A stretch of 64,000 bases of DNA from positions 20,771,331 through 20,835,330 of the forward strand of contig OY783210.1 in assembly GCA_963678705.1 (NCBI GenBank). Direction: 5' to 3'. This document shows, piece by piece, positions 13,201-25,337 of the stretch. The position numbers and the translations under genes are program-made. Position 1 is the first letter of the stretch, and every line of letters starts with the position of its first letter. Below the pieces are notes generated by a model. That model saw only the letters and a program-made list of their open reading frames with translations, was not told the DNA's origin and made no database searches. Origin of the DNA: Panorpa germanica. Taxonomy: Eukaryota > Arthropoda > Insecta > Mecoptera > Panorpidae.

Positions 13201-14967
13201 GATAATTGGCAATAGAAAAGCGTTGTTTTACAAAAGAACTTTTACAACGAGAGTGTACTTACAAAGTGTTCACCATAGTAAAGTACTTCATTCTTGACGC
13301 ATCTAAATACATTACAACATTGACTGACTTTATTACTAGTACATTTTTCACTTTTATAAAAGGTTTCACTTCATTTCTCTTAATTCCCTAATTATTTATT
13401 GAACCGATTACAATATTATATTGAATCATATATTGACAGATTTCATATATTTATAAATGTCAATTTTTTATATTTATGACTGATATATTTTTTTGTTATA
13501 AATAATAATATTAATGTATGTTCAATGTTGTATTATACAAGTAAGAAAAAAAAGAAGAATTATCGATAATCTTAAAGAATATTTAAATAAAGTTTTTTAA
13601 AGCAATCGATTTGTCAGTGCTTTAGATATTCTACTCTAGATAGAGATCGGTTTGGTTTTTCTAACATATACATTCGAACAATTACTTATTAGTATAGAAT
13701 TAAATACTATACTTATAGTATATATATATAGTGAAGAAATATTCTTCGTAGGAATAACATATGCGATGATCCGACGACCTGTAAACGTAAGACGCCTTGA
13801 TTTAGAATGTCTGGTACTGTTTAGTTTGTCGTTTGATCCAGTAATCCTCTTAGCGTCTTTGTTTTTCTATGATCCCTCATGACAAGTTTTTAGTTCGGCT
13901 TATACGTTCTAAAATGTCACTTGTCATTGTATTTTTAAATCAAAATTTTAAGGAATAAAGCTTTCTGGTTTCTTTTCAATATTCGACATTAGAAAATAAC
14001 CAAATGTTTGCTCTAATATGTTTACCATAACCTAAAAGTAATAATAACAAAATCATTACCAAAGAAAACACGAATATGGATTGGCAGAAAATGTACAAAC
14101 CAAATTTCAACTTTCTATCTGATTACCATGTACACCAGTTTCTTTTGTTTCGATACTTACTGCAATTACATATTAATGTTGTATATAGATAATACGAATC
14201 GTATAATCATTAACGCTTCGCCAGTTTACTGATATTTTACTTCAAAGTAATACCTAATGTTTTCTCTCACTGAATCGTTAATCTATAATCATTTACTTTA
14301 ATTAGTTTATATCAACATTCGAACAGAAGCCGTAATATTTTTTTCTTCATTATCTTTATTAATTTACACACAGCACCGGAATACACGGCTGGAATAAATA
14401 ACATCGGAACATGGCGGTACTTATTCCTTAATTAGATAGAATTAGTACAAAAACAGCAACTTCTCTTGTATTTTAGTGCTTCCAGGCTCGCGTTCTCGTT
14501 CCTATATATGTATCTGCTTCATGTATTAAGCAATTAACAAAGTATAAATGACTCTACGGGGTCGAGTAATGCCTTAATATCTTGTTTCGTTAATTATTTC
14601 ATAATTACGTAACTATAAAATTTTACGTAAATTGTTTGACAATAGAGTAATTATATTTCTTTTTATTTACTTGCCGACAATTATATTATTTCCGTTATTA
14701 TCAGATGATATGTTCAAATTTCTATTTGGTACTTGTTTCACAGGTGTTAAACACCTAAAGCTAACGTATCAGAATTCATATTTATAACATTACTTGAAAA
14801 TACTAATTCTGTCAACGTAATCATCATTATGACGCTTTAGTTCTTGTCAAGCCTGAGCCTCCTATTTCTCCTTTTCTATTGATCCTTTTTCTGAGTGTTC
14901 CTCTCACACTGGATTTACTTCTAGAAGTTTTTAGCAATTCCATTCCGAATAATTCTTTCAAAATCTT
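10202..14967. other. gene-free AT-rich DNA
   Basis: Only repeat C copy 1 (12655) and short simple sequences. The CT-rich 12840-12890 is probably low complexity. Confidence 0.55.
12655..12757. repeat. two-copy interspersed repeat C, copy 1
   Basis: tattcaacaccgaaatataa and aaaccatcatatta, then gagtgcaccgctc and ttgcaaca, matched in the same order at 26405-26510. Confidence 0.65.
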
Positions 14968-15164
14968 TCAAAAATTATTAGCACTTAAAAGAATATATAC
15001 ATATACAACTTATAGACACGAGTATGGGTACTTAAAATAAAGAGATTAAAACAGTTTTATTGATAAAGTCAATAACGTTTTTTAGACTTTCCCTGCTTTC
15101 AAATATCTGCCTATATTCCTCAGACATATTGCAGACTTGTCTGTGCGATGAGTACCTTGAATAT
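14968..15164. repeat. two-copy interspersed repeat B, copy 1
   Basis: attattagcacttaaaa..., tttattgataaagtcaata and agactttccctg, then gatgagtaccttga in order, matching 48421-48620. The 104-codon open frame starting at 15060 runs through this repeat and is not conserved in the other copy, so it is not a gene. Confidence 0.8.
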
Positions 15165-15703
15165 TCCAATTTCTTAATATTTGCAGTATATTTAACTATA
15201 ATATCTTATTCTCCACGTGTCGTTTTCGCAAACAGTACCATAATTTTAAAGAAGGAAGCTGTTTTTCAATTAATCTACAAAAAATCACAATCAAAACACA
15301 AGTTTCCAATCCACATTTTCAATCTTATTTTTAAAACAAAAATGTTTTCAAAGCCTGTACTACAAAGATGTTAACTTATCTGAACAAAACATGCTTTCCG
15401 GAGAGTAATTAGATCTTTTGACCGCTGCATTAAAGATGTGGTTATGAAACTAAATAAAGAAAAAAAAAGAAACCTTGTGATTGAACATTAATTTGTTCAT
15501 GTTGATATGTTTAACAAACGTAGCCATTAGTGTGTATGTTATTTCCAGTACTTATATATTTATTTTAGGAAATTATTCATTACCGTGTTAATAACTTTAG
15601 TTGAAGATAACACACTAGTTTTTCTAATTTTTAACCGAGACTAATTGTGTGTACTTAAATTTCTATGTAGTAGTCGTAACAATTATTTACAGTACATTAA
15701 ACG

Positions 15704-15731
15704 TAATATATATATATATATATATATATAC
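15704..15731. repeat. (TA)n microsatellite
   Basis: About 28 bp of alternating TA. Confidence 0.9.
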
Positions 15732-16535
15732 ATTGCTTAAACATATCTAAAATTACGTTTTAGGAACATTGTAACCCGAGACACGAGATGTTCTCTGACG
15801 TCATGAATTGGACTAATGTGATATTCACTGTTTATTAAAATTAGTAAATAAAATTGTAGTGAAAATGGAACTTAAGGTTAACGTTGTATTTATTAACAAA
15901 CAAATGAGTATGACACTAGTATGACACATGTCGTCATAGAAAAGGTCACTATTTTACACACAATTTTATTGCTTCTTAGATATTTTACTAGTAATGTTGA
16001 GGACGAATCTCATAATGATAGTATGACACCAAAAATTTATTAAAGTCAAGAGTGATAAGTATATAATTGCTTCTTTAAACTTCCACTTCCCTATTAATTC
16101 GATTTGAATTTGATTACAAAACGCGCTCTAATTATTACTGATATAAAACTGTGTTTAATCACATAATAAGTAACGACATGCATTCATAATGAAAAGAGTA
16201 ATTAAATGCTACTGTAACAATAACCAATACCACCAAGAAGGTGAACTCGCAAGTAAAGCGAGTCACTGCACCGACAGCCTGCGCCTGTACCAACAGTACG
16301 TAAGAATTACTTTCATAACTAACAATCTCGTAACCTTCGCTTGTCCTAAGTGTTTTGAACGTAACAGTTTCCAACTCAATAGCAATTCTATAAAATTCAA
16401 TGAAGCAGAAGCTGGAAGAGATGAAAAGAGCTAATGAATATTTTAAAGACGTTTCGTATAATTGTTTAGTCGTAATTACATTTGAATTTTTGAGTATAAT
16501 CTGGAATTCTATGGTTTGGCATATTCTAATGTCGG

Positions 16536-16957
16536 TTTCACATCAGAGACAGTTTTGAAAATAGTTTTGTTGTCAAAAAACAAAACAAAATCATGTTTTG
16601 TTTTATTTTAAAACAGTACTGTTTTCTGAAAACAAACTGTTGACACTGAACAGACCGGTCTTGTTTTTAGTGTTTTTCTGTGTGTCCCATAAAAATTATA
16701 AACATGATAAACAACAACTGACAAGCGCAAATGTTCACAAAAAACAAAACTGCGTGGTCAAACCAAGCAGACTAAAAAACAACAACAAAAGTGTTTTCCT
16801 TTGATCTTACAGACTCCAGATGGGAATGTGTTTTGTTTACTAAAACAAGTTCTTATAGAAAAAATGTTTTAAGAACTGTCTTTGGTGTAAACATTGGTGT
16901 TTTATTCAGAAAAACAAGTTTTTGTTCGTGTTTCATTGAACTGTCTCTGGTGTGAAA
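16536..16957. mobile_element. 422 bp non-autonomous TIR element, copy 1
   Basis: Left end TTTCACATCAGAGACAG; right end ctgtctctggtgtgaaa, whose complement differs at one position. Similarity may extend outward to gtcg on both sides. The interior is rich in AAAACA/TGTTTT and non-coding; the ORF-like stretch 16598-16804 is a by-product also seen in the second copy. No clear target duplication, so the superfamily is not assigned. Confidence 0.7.
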
Positions 16958-17093
16958 TGAAATCGACAAAACTGTATTATTAAATATTAAATGCTTTAGT
17001 TAAATTGTGTATTCCATGTTTTTCTTTCTCCACATTTGCTAGAATCAGTAAATACTTTTTTTTGGATATTTACATCGTCTGCAAACGCCCCTC

Positions 17094-17906
17094 CCCCCCT
17101 GCCATGAAAGAAAATATACAGAAAAGAATAAGAAATAAAAATTTTATTATTATAGTCACTGTTTGGATAAAAACTTAAAGCATCTAGATTGTCGTCTAAT
17201 TTTTTTTCTCTATCTTTTGTCTATGAAGACTTAGCATGCCTGAGTGATTTATTTTTTTTATTTTCATCTAAACTATATTAACGTTCAATAATCTGGCCGG
17301 AATAAGGAGCGGTTTCTGTATTATTGGTATTTATAATAATTTCATGTAATATTATATGCTACGTTCTAATTTTTACATTTACAAAACACTGATTTTATAT
17401 TTAACAGTGTATACACCTTCATAAAGTAACAATATTTCTCATTTCTTATTAAATCGTTACATTATTCAGTAATTCATCATAATTGCACTCAGTTTCATTG
17501 CTTCATTATAAGTTTGACGACTTATTTTTGATTTCTTGTATATGTAGTTTCTTGTATATTAAACATAATACATAAATATAGCTAAGGGGTCCCGCTGGGA
17601 GCGTGTAATGTTGGCCGAGGGGCAGAGCACCCGACCGTAACAATAACTACTTCATAGAATTTATTTAATACTTAACAAATTTGTTTATTTTCTACTGTAT
17701 TTGAATAACTACAACGGTGGCAGAAATGACCCGTGTTTAGAAGATATATATGTTACGTTTAAAATGTCATTTGTTTGAAAGGAAATGACGTCATACGAGT
17801 TGTTAGCAAGTCACCATTTAAATATAAATATTTTATTAATTAATTATCTTTTAGATTTTAAACGCTAATATAGTTTTTACGCAAGCTGATTGTGGTCAAA
17901 TCTTTT
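17094..17906. other. gene-free AT-rich DNA
   Basis: Holds the tRNA-like patch at 17608 and leads into the 3' splice-site-like sequence ending at 17932. Confidence 0.5.
17608..17640 (+). repeat. tRNA-like SINE head fragment
   Basis: ttggccgaggggcagagcac resembles the D-arm/A-box of a Ser/Leu-type tRNA; a G+C-rich island in very AT-rich DNA. No B box follows. Confidence 0.3.
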
Positions 17907-17932
17907 ACTAACATTATTTTTTTCTTTTACAG

Positions 17933-17986
17933 GTGAGTTCATCATTTCATGGCTTTGTTTTGCTTTTCACATGCCTACTAAGATGA
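17933..17986 (+). other. candidate recursive-splice site with RS-exon
   Basis: A perfect branch-point-like TACTAAC (17907-17913), a T-rich tract and ttttacAG (to 17932) are followed immediately by GTGAGT (17933-17938). A second donor, GTGAGTAC, starts at 17987, so a 54 nt exon is delimited. Splicing can rejoin at the first GTGAGT (ratchet) or keep the short exon. One frame through the 54 nt is open. Confidence 0.5.
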
Positions 17987-18984
17987 GTGAGTACAATTTC
18001 AGACATTTACATTTTGGGTTTTAACATTTAAAAGGTTACTCAGGTCCTAATTAATTTATAGGGTTTATACAGCGTTCTTTCTTAACACAAAATTTAATCA
18101 GTGATTTATGTAATCTATGATAATGGAATTTTAAAATCACGGACATTAATTTTAACTGATTTATCATAATTGACTGATAACAAACATGACCGCGCTTCCT
18201 ATTCGTTGTCTATTGTTTTATAAATTTACTTGTATCCAATCAATTTGAAATGTATATATTAAAAACAATTATTTATCAAATAAAAATATTTTTCATAATG
18301 AATTTCCAACTTAATAATTCCATTACAAATTAAAACGGACGGTTACAAATGATAAAATAACGTTAAAACATGTGCATACGTGTCATTATCAGTTCATATA
18401 AATACAGGTAACAGCTTATTAAAAATTCGAAATTAAAATGTTGTGAACATCGAAGCAGCAGCAAGCAGATACCTGTAATACCGACGGGTAAGCACATAAG
18501 CCACTCGAAAAACAGTTTCGTATTTCATAAGTTATGTAATTTATATTTTTTTATATTTACGCTTTGCAGGTATTAAAGTCAAGCTGCGCTGACTGTGCAT
18601 TTGTGCAGAGTTTGGATTATTTTTGATATTTAAAAACGCGGCTAAATATGTTCATTAAAAATTGTACTGATTCCATATATAAAATATTTTTGTAATCTTA
18701 CGGATCAGAGAAATATAAATATCAAATATTGCAGAAATCTAGGTTAGATTAGCTATCTAGTTAATTACTATTTCATTATCTGTACAAAATGCGCAGAATA
18801 ATTTTATTTTGTAACGTGACACTATTAAGGATCATTCACACTGATACAACGTTCTCTGCAACTGTTATACATTCATAAAAATTATATTTAATACTTTATA
18901 TTTCAAGAGCTTTAGAAGCAGATACTTTCTTGTATCTCTTTTTAAATTTCACATTATATTGCTAAATTAACTAATTAAAGTTAT

Positions 18985-19140
18985 TCCTCGCACGATTTTT
19001 TTCCTTTTCTCTCATTCTTCTTTTTTACTTCCGCTTCTAGTTCCTCCAGACTCCAGATTTCCACCTTGTCCTTCTCCTCACATATCCTGCATTATATCCT
19101 TTTCCAATCTTGGTTTCCTTTTCATCACTTCATCTATTTA
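18985..19140 (-). mobile_element. antisense non-LTR retrotransposon tail fragment
   Basis: On the minus strand one frame reads CRICEEKDKVEIWSLEELEA followed by a Lys/Glu/Arg-rich end, matching the terminal Cys knuckle and EEL segment of insect non-LTR RT proteins. The other frames carry the upstream part, so frameshifts are present. Confidence 0.45.
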
Positions 19141-20040
19141 TTCCTATTTATCTCCACTTATTGAAACATTCGTGTTTATACATTTAGTGCGTACTGGTGT
19201 ACATCTCCTGTGTGAAGTGAAGGGGAAGAGAGAAGGGATCAGATGGGTGCTACATACGTGCGAATTAACACATCATAACTTAAACTAAAGCCTTTTTTCG
19301 GCTAACGGCTAATGGTTAGTAAGATGGACTGTGCAAATTCTTTTTTTATTGCATGTTTTGAATTTATCGTGGTCCTTAACTTCTCACACAGTTTACGTAC
19401 CACAATGAAGAGGGGAAGGCTTGGGTTGATGGACGAATGGGAGAGGAGAAAGAGAGAAGTTTTGATCCAAAGTTAGCTGATGAGCCTTGTCTGGTTTCAA
19501 TATGTTTTATGAAAGGATTAAAAAACTAATAACCGACTCAAGCAACTTAGGGTTTTGTGTTTTTGATATTGGTATGTAACTAGGTACAATCAGTGGAGTA
19601 AACTAATGTTAATAAAAAGATAGAAAGTTGAAATTTGAAACGCAAAAATATTTTTAATTTACTAAAGAAGACAAAAATTCGGTGCTACATAAAACGGTGC
19701 CTTTTTTACTCCTAACTACAGTTAAATACAGTCCACATAAAAAAATACTTTTGTAAAACAATTTTGTATCAGTAGAACCGCTCCTTTACATGCACTTACA
19801 ATGCAGAATCATTACTAAGTGCATACAAGTCATTTGTATCGTCTAACTACTATTGACTACTGAATTGCCGCAATCGTAATGTTGTTACTATGTGTTGTAC
19901 GAGAATTTGTAATATTTATGTAAATAAATATGTACAAGTAATGTTTACATACCTTATCGATATAAACAATGATTTTAAATACTTAAAATTATATAAAATT
20001 TGTTCGATTGACTAGTTGCTTGCATACCACCCCTTGCGTG

Positions 20041-20240
20041 TATATACACTGTGAGAAGTATACAGGAAAAATTACTGAGCATAGTATATGAGTGCTATAA
20101 AGGTTTATGACAAGAGTTACTATATGTCTGTAGTAATTTTTATTAGAATCTACAAGAATTTTTGTCACAAAACATTTATAGCATCCTAGTACTATGCTTA
20201 CTAACTTATTTTTTACTATATGTTGCTCACAGTGTATATA
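20041..20240. mobile_element. 200 bp MITE-like element with long terminal inverted repeats
   Basis: tatatacactgtgag at 20041 is matched in reverse complement by ctcacagtgtatata at 20226-20240. The complementarity continues, with mismatches and small gaps, for about 70-75 bases of each arm (gcatagta, gctataaa...ttatagc), leaving a short centre. It is non-coding. The flanking TA suggests a Tc1/mariner-type origin, but no TIR of a known family is recognised. Confidence 0.65.
20173..20240. repeat. left member of a 67/68 bp direct repeat flanking LINE-tail copy 1
   Basis: Starts catttatagcatcctagtac and ends cacagtgtatata. The right member is 20737-20803 and differs by one substitution and one base of a T run. 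It abuts the LINE tail on both sides with no extra base. Confidence 0.85.
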
Positions 20241-20736
20241 GGTTATGGGATTGCCACGGTATCTGGAAAATAAAGGGGAAAAGGATGTGAAAATGATTGC
20301 TAGATTAAGACTGTGGAATTAATGAGAGAGAGAGAGAGTGGACAGAGGCAGTAGGTATTGGGAAGTAGTAAAAGAGAAATTATTCGGCATATCGGGAAGA
20401 AAGAGGAAAAATTGGGACACATTAAGTATAGGTGTCAGGATAAAGTGGAAAGTGAATTAAGCTTGGAGGAGTTATTTCAAGGAAAGAAGGAAAGAAGAGT
20501 ATGAATGACGATTGTAAGGAGAAAGAGAAGAGAAGAAACTAGATAGGTTGTGGACGAACATAGAAAAGGAAGAAGAGATTTTAATAAATGTTAAAAATTT
20601 GTAAAGGACATGTAAAATGACTGTAGGGTCATACAACACAATTACCTATAGTAACCTAGAAATGGGGCCCTACCTTATTAAGATGTTGGACATTCATGGT
20701 GGTGTAATAAAAGAACAGATGTCTGCCGGATGACTT
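20241..20736 (+). mobile_element. LINE-derived tail, copy 1 (RT C-terminus plus 3' UTR)
   Basis: Reads LPRYLENKG.KDVKMIARLR, then a degraded GxxxYW segment and HIKYRCQDKVESE.SLEELF, the arrangement of the end of an insect non-LTR reverse transcriptase, followed by a roughly 180 bp non-coding 3' end (ggggccctacc... to ...ggatgacttc). Stops and frameshifts make it dead. It is about 90 % identical by eye to 23036-23530. It interrupts a copy of the 20041-20240 element: a 68 bp piece of that element lies on its left and is repeated on its right, as a target-site duplication would be. Confidence 0.65.
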
Positions 20737-20803
20737 CATTTATAGCATCCTAGTACTATGCTTACTAACTTATTTTTACTATATGTTGATCACAGTGTAT
20801 ATA
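20737..20803. repeat. right member of the 67/68 bp direct repeat
   Basis: Nearly identical to 20173-20240 (one substitution, one indel) and begins directly after the LINE 3' end ggatgactt. Read as a long target-site duplication; a local tandem duplication is the alternative. Confidence 0.85.
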
Positions 20804-20818
20804 GATAATATACGTAAC

Positions 20819-20891
20819 GTATGTAGATAAAAGTACCGTCATATATGTACAATACCCGTATAAATAGAAGGCGGTACTTTTATTTACATAC
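20819..20891. repeat. 73 bp hairpin with 20 bp arms
   Basis: gtatgtagataaaagtaccg (20819-20838) pairs with cggtacttttatttacatac (20872-20891), with one mismatch in 20 and a 33-base centre. It sits just right of the repeat ending at 20803. Probably a tiny fold-back element. Confidence 0.7.
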
Positions 20892-23035
20892 GAGTGAACC
20901 ATACCATGACTTTGGAAGTATCAACTACGGATTATTTCACAACAGTGGTGTATTGATTGAAACATTGATAAAATAGACTCTTGCTCTTATGATAAACAGT
21001 GGTCATGCGAAACAACTCCAATACACTCTACGGAAAATAGTCAGCGTCGCTTCCAGTTTGAGAGTACCCTTATAGGTTTTAGTTCAATAGATACATATAT
21101 CCTTTCATTGTACGTAATCAATTTTTGTTCGATTTGTTCTAGAATCATATACTTAATTAATCCAATACAAATTGTTTGAAGTGCCACAAACACAATATAA
21201 CAAACGAACATATCCAGTCAGTTGGAATGCATATTATTAACTGCATCAGAAGTTCAATAGTTAATGCACACAATCAATCAATAAAACTTGACAAGCTAAG
21301 ATTAGAACAGATAAAAACTATATGCAAACATTTATACCATTTACTTAACATTTAACCCAAATACTTCTATTTTTATTCATCTTATCTTTATAGCTATTTC
21401 GCTATAATTGAATTAACATCATATGCATCTCAAATAACACTAATACATATGCACTTTCACACATTGGCTAACACGCTCGGGTCTTTATATAAGGTAGTGT
21501 TCCTGTTAATGACACTTTCCTCGTTGTATTGGCAGATTGGCAGTCGTCGACATCGTTCTATGGGTTCTCCTTATCTCTATGGCCATTTAATAAAGTGTTA
21601 TTACGTTATTCAAGATTTATTGTTATATTATTTAAACGTAGTCCGATGTATTGTTATCAAAATGATTGAATTTATGGATTTTATTAAGGCTAATGGGGAA
21701 TAAATAGGTGTAAAAAATTTTTGTGTGTTTTTTTGTCAATTCTCGGTTACATAAATGAACGGAATATGGATAAAATAGTTGAAAACTATAGCATTGTATA
21801 GTATTGACCTATTTATAACCACAGTTTTGAAGAAAAAGAGCCGGTTGCTGTATTCATAGTTATCGCAATAGTTAGTTAACTCGTACAGTTAAAGAGAAAT
21901 AAAGGTAAATCGTTCTGCCGAAGAGGAATGTCTCTGAGAGCATACAAATTAGGGGCGGAGCATTTAATATAATTTAGGTATATAAAATCAATTTTATTCT
22001 GATTTGCAATTAACAACATCTGTTTCAAAGAGGGAGAAATGTTGCTTTAAAATATTATTAATATGATTTATTAACGTCTTGATATTTTGGACACAGTGAA
22101 TATAAAATAAACTAAATTTGGTTACAACTAAACACAGAAAATATAGCGCTGATCCAGTGATGGAACCCATAGATACCATCTGTGCGTTGGGCATCAGTGC
22201 TCTCGCATAGTGTGCCATCATAAGATATATTTTATTTAGCATAGTTGAAGACATTTTTATCGAAAGTAAAACATTAACTTTCGTCGTACACGTCTGCTTA
22301 ACGTGCCTCATATTAGCAAAGCTATTTCTCAACAAATGCAAATTGAAAAAACTATTTTTTTGATCCAACTTAGTCGCGATAAACTATTATTATTTCGACA
22401 AGTTATTCTTCTATAAAAAGTAAAAAGTGTGTACGAGTATATTTCTGATTTCATTACAAAGGTCAACTAATATACAAATACATGAATCTTGTAACATTTC
22501 TATCGCATACATATGCACTAATTACAATTTAATTAAGCACACAAAATTAATTTTGATAATAGTCCAAACATAAAATATATAACCCAAACAATTTACCATG
22601 TACGAGTATTATTTTAAATTATATACTCGTAGAAAGGTTTCTGTTTTTGTAGATAAATAAATTATCAACTAATTAAAATACAATTAATTATACAAAATTT
22701 CACACAATTAAAAAGCAATTTCCTCTTTCATAACAATATGTAAATATTGTTAAAATTATTTTAATTTTTAATTATACATTTTAAAACCAAAATATTATGT
22801 AGCTTGTCGAAAGTATAGAGTACATTGTTGTCTTAGCATGTATCAAAATAGCTTAGAGGTTATTTTGTTCGAAAATTATGTAAATTGAAGATAGATATAC
22901 TTCTAGTATGAATATTGTAGCGAGTCAACGTTCTACGTCTTAGATAGAACCTATTGAACCTGTTTGCCGAATGTCAAACTAATTTAAACAACAGAGGATG
23001 ACGAAGATACACGCAGGAAGCTACAAGATGCAGAA
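20892..23035. other. gene-free AT-rich DNA between the two LINE tails
   Basis: Open frames at 21449 and 22000 are unsupported. Nothing else recognised. Confidence 0.5.
22000..22368 (-). other. longest non-Toll open frame (124 codons), no recognised product
   Basis: Starts MDQKNSFFNLHLLRNSF and contains a hydrophobic stretch (SALYFLCLVVTKFSLFYI). An open frame of this length is expected about once by chance in 64 kb at this base composition. No domain, splice or promoter context supports it. Confidence 0.15.
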
Positions 23036-23530
23036 GGTTATGGGATTGCCACGGTATCTGGAAAATAAAGGGGGAAAGGATGTGAAAATGATTGCTAGAT
23101 TAAGACTGTGAAATTAAGAGAGAGGCAGTAGGTATTGGGAAACAGTAAAAGAGAAATTATGCGGCATATCGGGAAGAAAGAGATAAAAATTGGACACATT
23201 AAGTATAGGTGTCAGGATAAAGTGGAAAGTGAAATAAGCTTGGAGGAGTTGTTTCTAGGAAAGAGGCAAAGAAGAGTGTGGATGACGAAGGTAAGGAGAA
23301 AGAGAAGGGAAGTAAGAAGAAAGCAGTGGACGAAGTAACAAAGCAGACGAACATCGAAAAGGAAGAAGAGGTTTTAAAAAATGTTAGAAATGTGTAAAGA
23401 AAATGTAAAATGAATGTAAGGCCGTACAATACAATTACCTACAGTAACCTAAAAATGGGGCCCTACCTTATTAAGACGTTGGACATTCATGGTGGTGTAA
23501 TAGCATAACAGATGTCTACCGGATGACTTC
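23036..23530 (+). mobile_element. LINE-derived tail, copy 2
   Basis: Second copy of the 20241-20736 unit, starting at the same base (aggttatggg) and ending at the same ggatgacttc. The open stretch from 23135 includes GKKEIKIGHIKYRCQDKVES and EELFLGKRQRRVW, then basic residues. No flanking duplication was seen. Upstream codons 22990-23035 also read through (MTKIHAGSYKMQK), so the true 5' boundary of this copy may be further left. Confidence 0.65.
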
Positions 23531-25337
23531 TGTTTGTCTGATTCAAGAGACTATGAGCTTTCATATAATATCTTGTAGAATCATAACTTGTATTTATAAA
23601 TATTCGCTTTTAATCTATTATTATATAGTTACATATGTAGATAGCTATGTACGAACATATTATTACGTTTGTGTTGGTTGATTAATTAAATAACGCTTCT
23701 ATTTCCATTCACAGAGTGTATAGTGGTATATAAGTAACACAAAACGTTTAAATTTATCATTCAGTGGATTTATCTCTACTGTGATGCAATTAATGAGCGC
23801 ACATTACAATCCACTAACCATCAGTATGTTTAGGGCGCTTGTGGAAACATATTTATACTTACTAATAATAAGTTTGGTACAGAATTCGTATATGTACTTA
23901 AAACAAATAATCTACATATACTATATTTATAATAGAGACACAGTTTTAATATACAATATTCACTGTATAACAAATTAAAAACTTCTCTTTATTTATTTAC
24001 ATGCAAACTACTTATTGTATCGAAAAGCTGTTTAAATACATGGTGTAGAACGTTAAAAATCCTTTTAAATGATATATAATACGTGTATATACCATAATGG
24101 GTTTAGGAGTTATGAGAAAAAATTTAAGCGTATGTTGTACTCACTGTTGAATGTCATCCACTGTTTAAATCATTACTTATTTTTAGAGATCTAGTTTACG
24201 CCGGTGCAGCTCAATATCTATTTAATCTACAGAAAAATGTTGTATGCACAAATTGTAATAAATTGAATCCTCTATTGATTGATAATAACTATTAGATTGA
24301 TGTTAGGTCCCACCAGTAAGAAGACATTGCAAAAAGAAAAGCGTTTGTAGTCGCCATTCTTTCAAGATGTTAATTATCTTACTGCTATTTCAACGTCTAG
24401 CTCATATGTACTGATGTTGTCCTTTTAAAACTTTTTCATAAGATATAACTCGATGAAAAACTTTCGTAGTCCTGTAATTTTGACTGGTTCGTCTATCATG
24501 ATATTTTCTAATTGCCTTGTGATGTTGTGATTTCCTCGGATGGTTTTTCTTTTGGCAATTACATTAGACTTTGTAATATATAGTTTATATTTACATCATA
24601 TTTCATATTAAAATAACTTTGGATAATATCAATTTGATATATATTATAAATTAAGTCGTAGTCTAGTTTCTAGTTCTAGTTATTTCGAAAATACTATACC
24701 ATGCCTTGTATACTTCGACACGTATATCGTTTTCAGGTTTCAAAGCACACATTGTCCAGTTCATGTTATAAATATCCAATGCAGTCGCAAGCACAACTCG
24801 CAACTCGCAAGTCGACACCAAACCTGATATGTTAAACTAGAGAAAACCATGTTTCAAATAAGTACAATTACAATAAAAAGTCGACTTTACGTTATATTCC
24901 ATATTATTGTTAAACCTACCACTAACTATCAATGCGAGTAAAACCCAAGAGAATTTAACTCTTTACTAGAAAGAGCACCTCAAAGAATCGTCTCTCATAA
25001 GATCAAAAGAAGAAAAGGTATTACTTTGCCGTTTGCGTGATAACCAGGTTTCTTCGTTATTCCACTATGTTCTGAAGATAAATTCATATAATACTTGGCT
25101 GAACAAACACTTTGCTTTCATTTGTATGTGTGTGTGTGTCCGTGTGTGTGTCTGTCCGTCTGTTTATTGGTTAGAAATTCTAGTTCTGTGTTATTCTTAT
25201 GTTTTATAGTGTATTATTTCTTACATATGTTCAGATTGTTATTTGATTATAATTATTTTATACCTTATACAGTATACGTCATATGCAGGCATATGTATCT
25301 GTTACATTTAGTATATGTCCTTTGAATTATGTATATA
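23531..25337. other. gene-free AT-rich DNA
   Basis: Only the GT repeat at 25124. A local caactcgcaactcgcaagtc duplication lies at about 24797. Confidence 0.5.
25124..25156. repeat. imperfect (GT)n repeat
   Basis: tgtgtgtgtgtgtccgtgtgtgtgtctgtcc. Confidence 0.8.

Noticed and set aside
15060..15374. 104-codon plus-strand open frame
   Set aside because: It overlaps repeat B and is not kept open in the second copy.
22000..22368. 124-codon minus-strand open frame as a gene
   Set aside because: Length is near chance expectation for 64 kb; hydrophobic AT-driven composition, no domain and no gene context.
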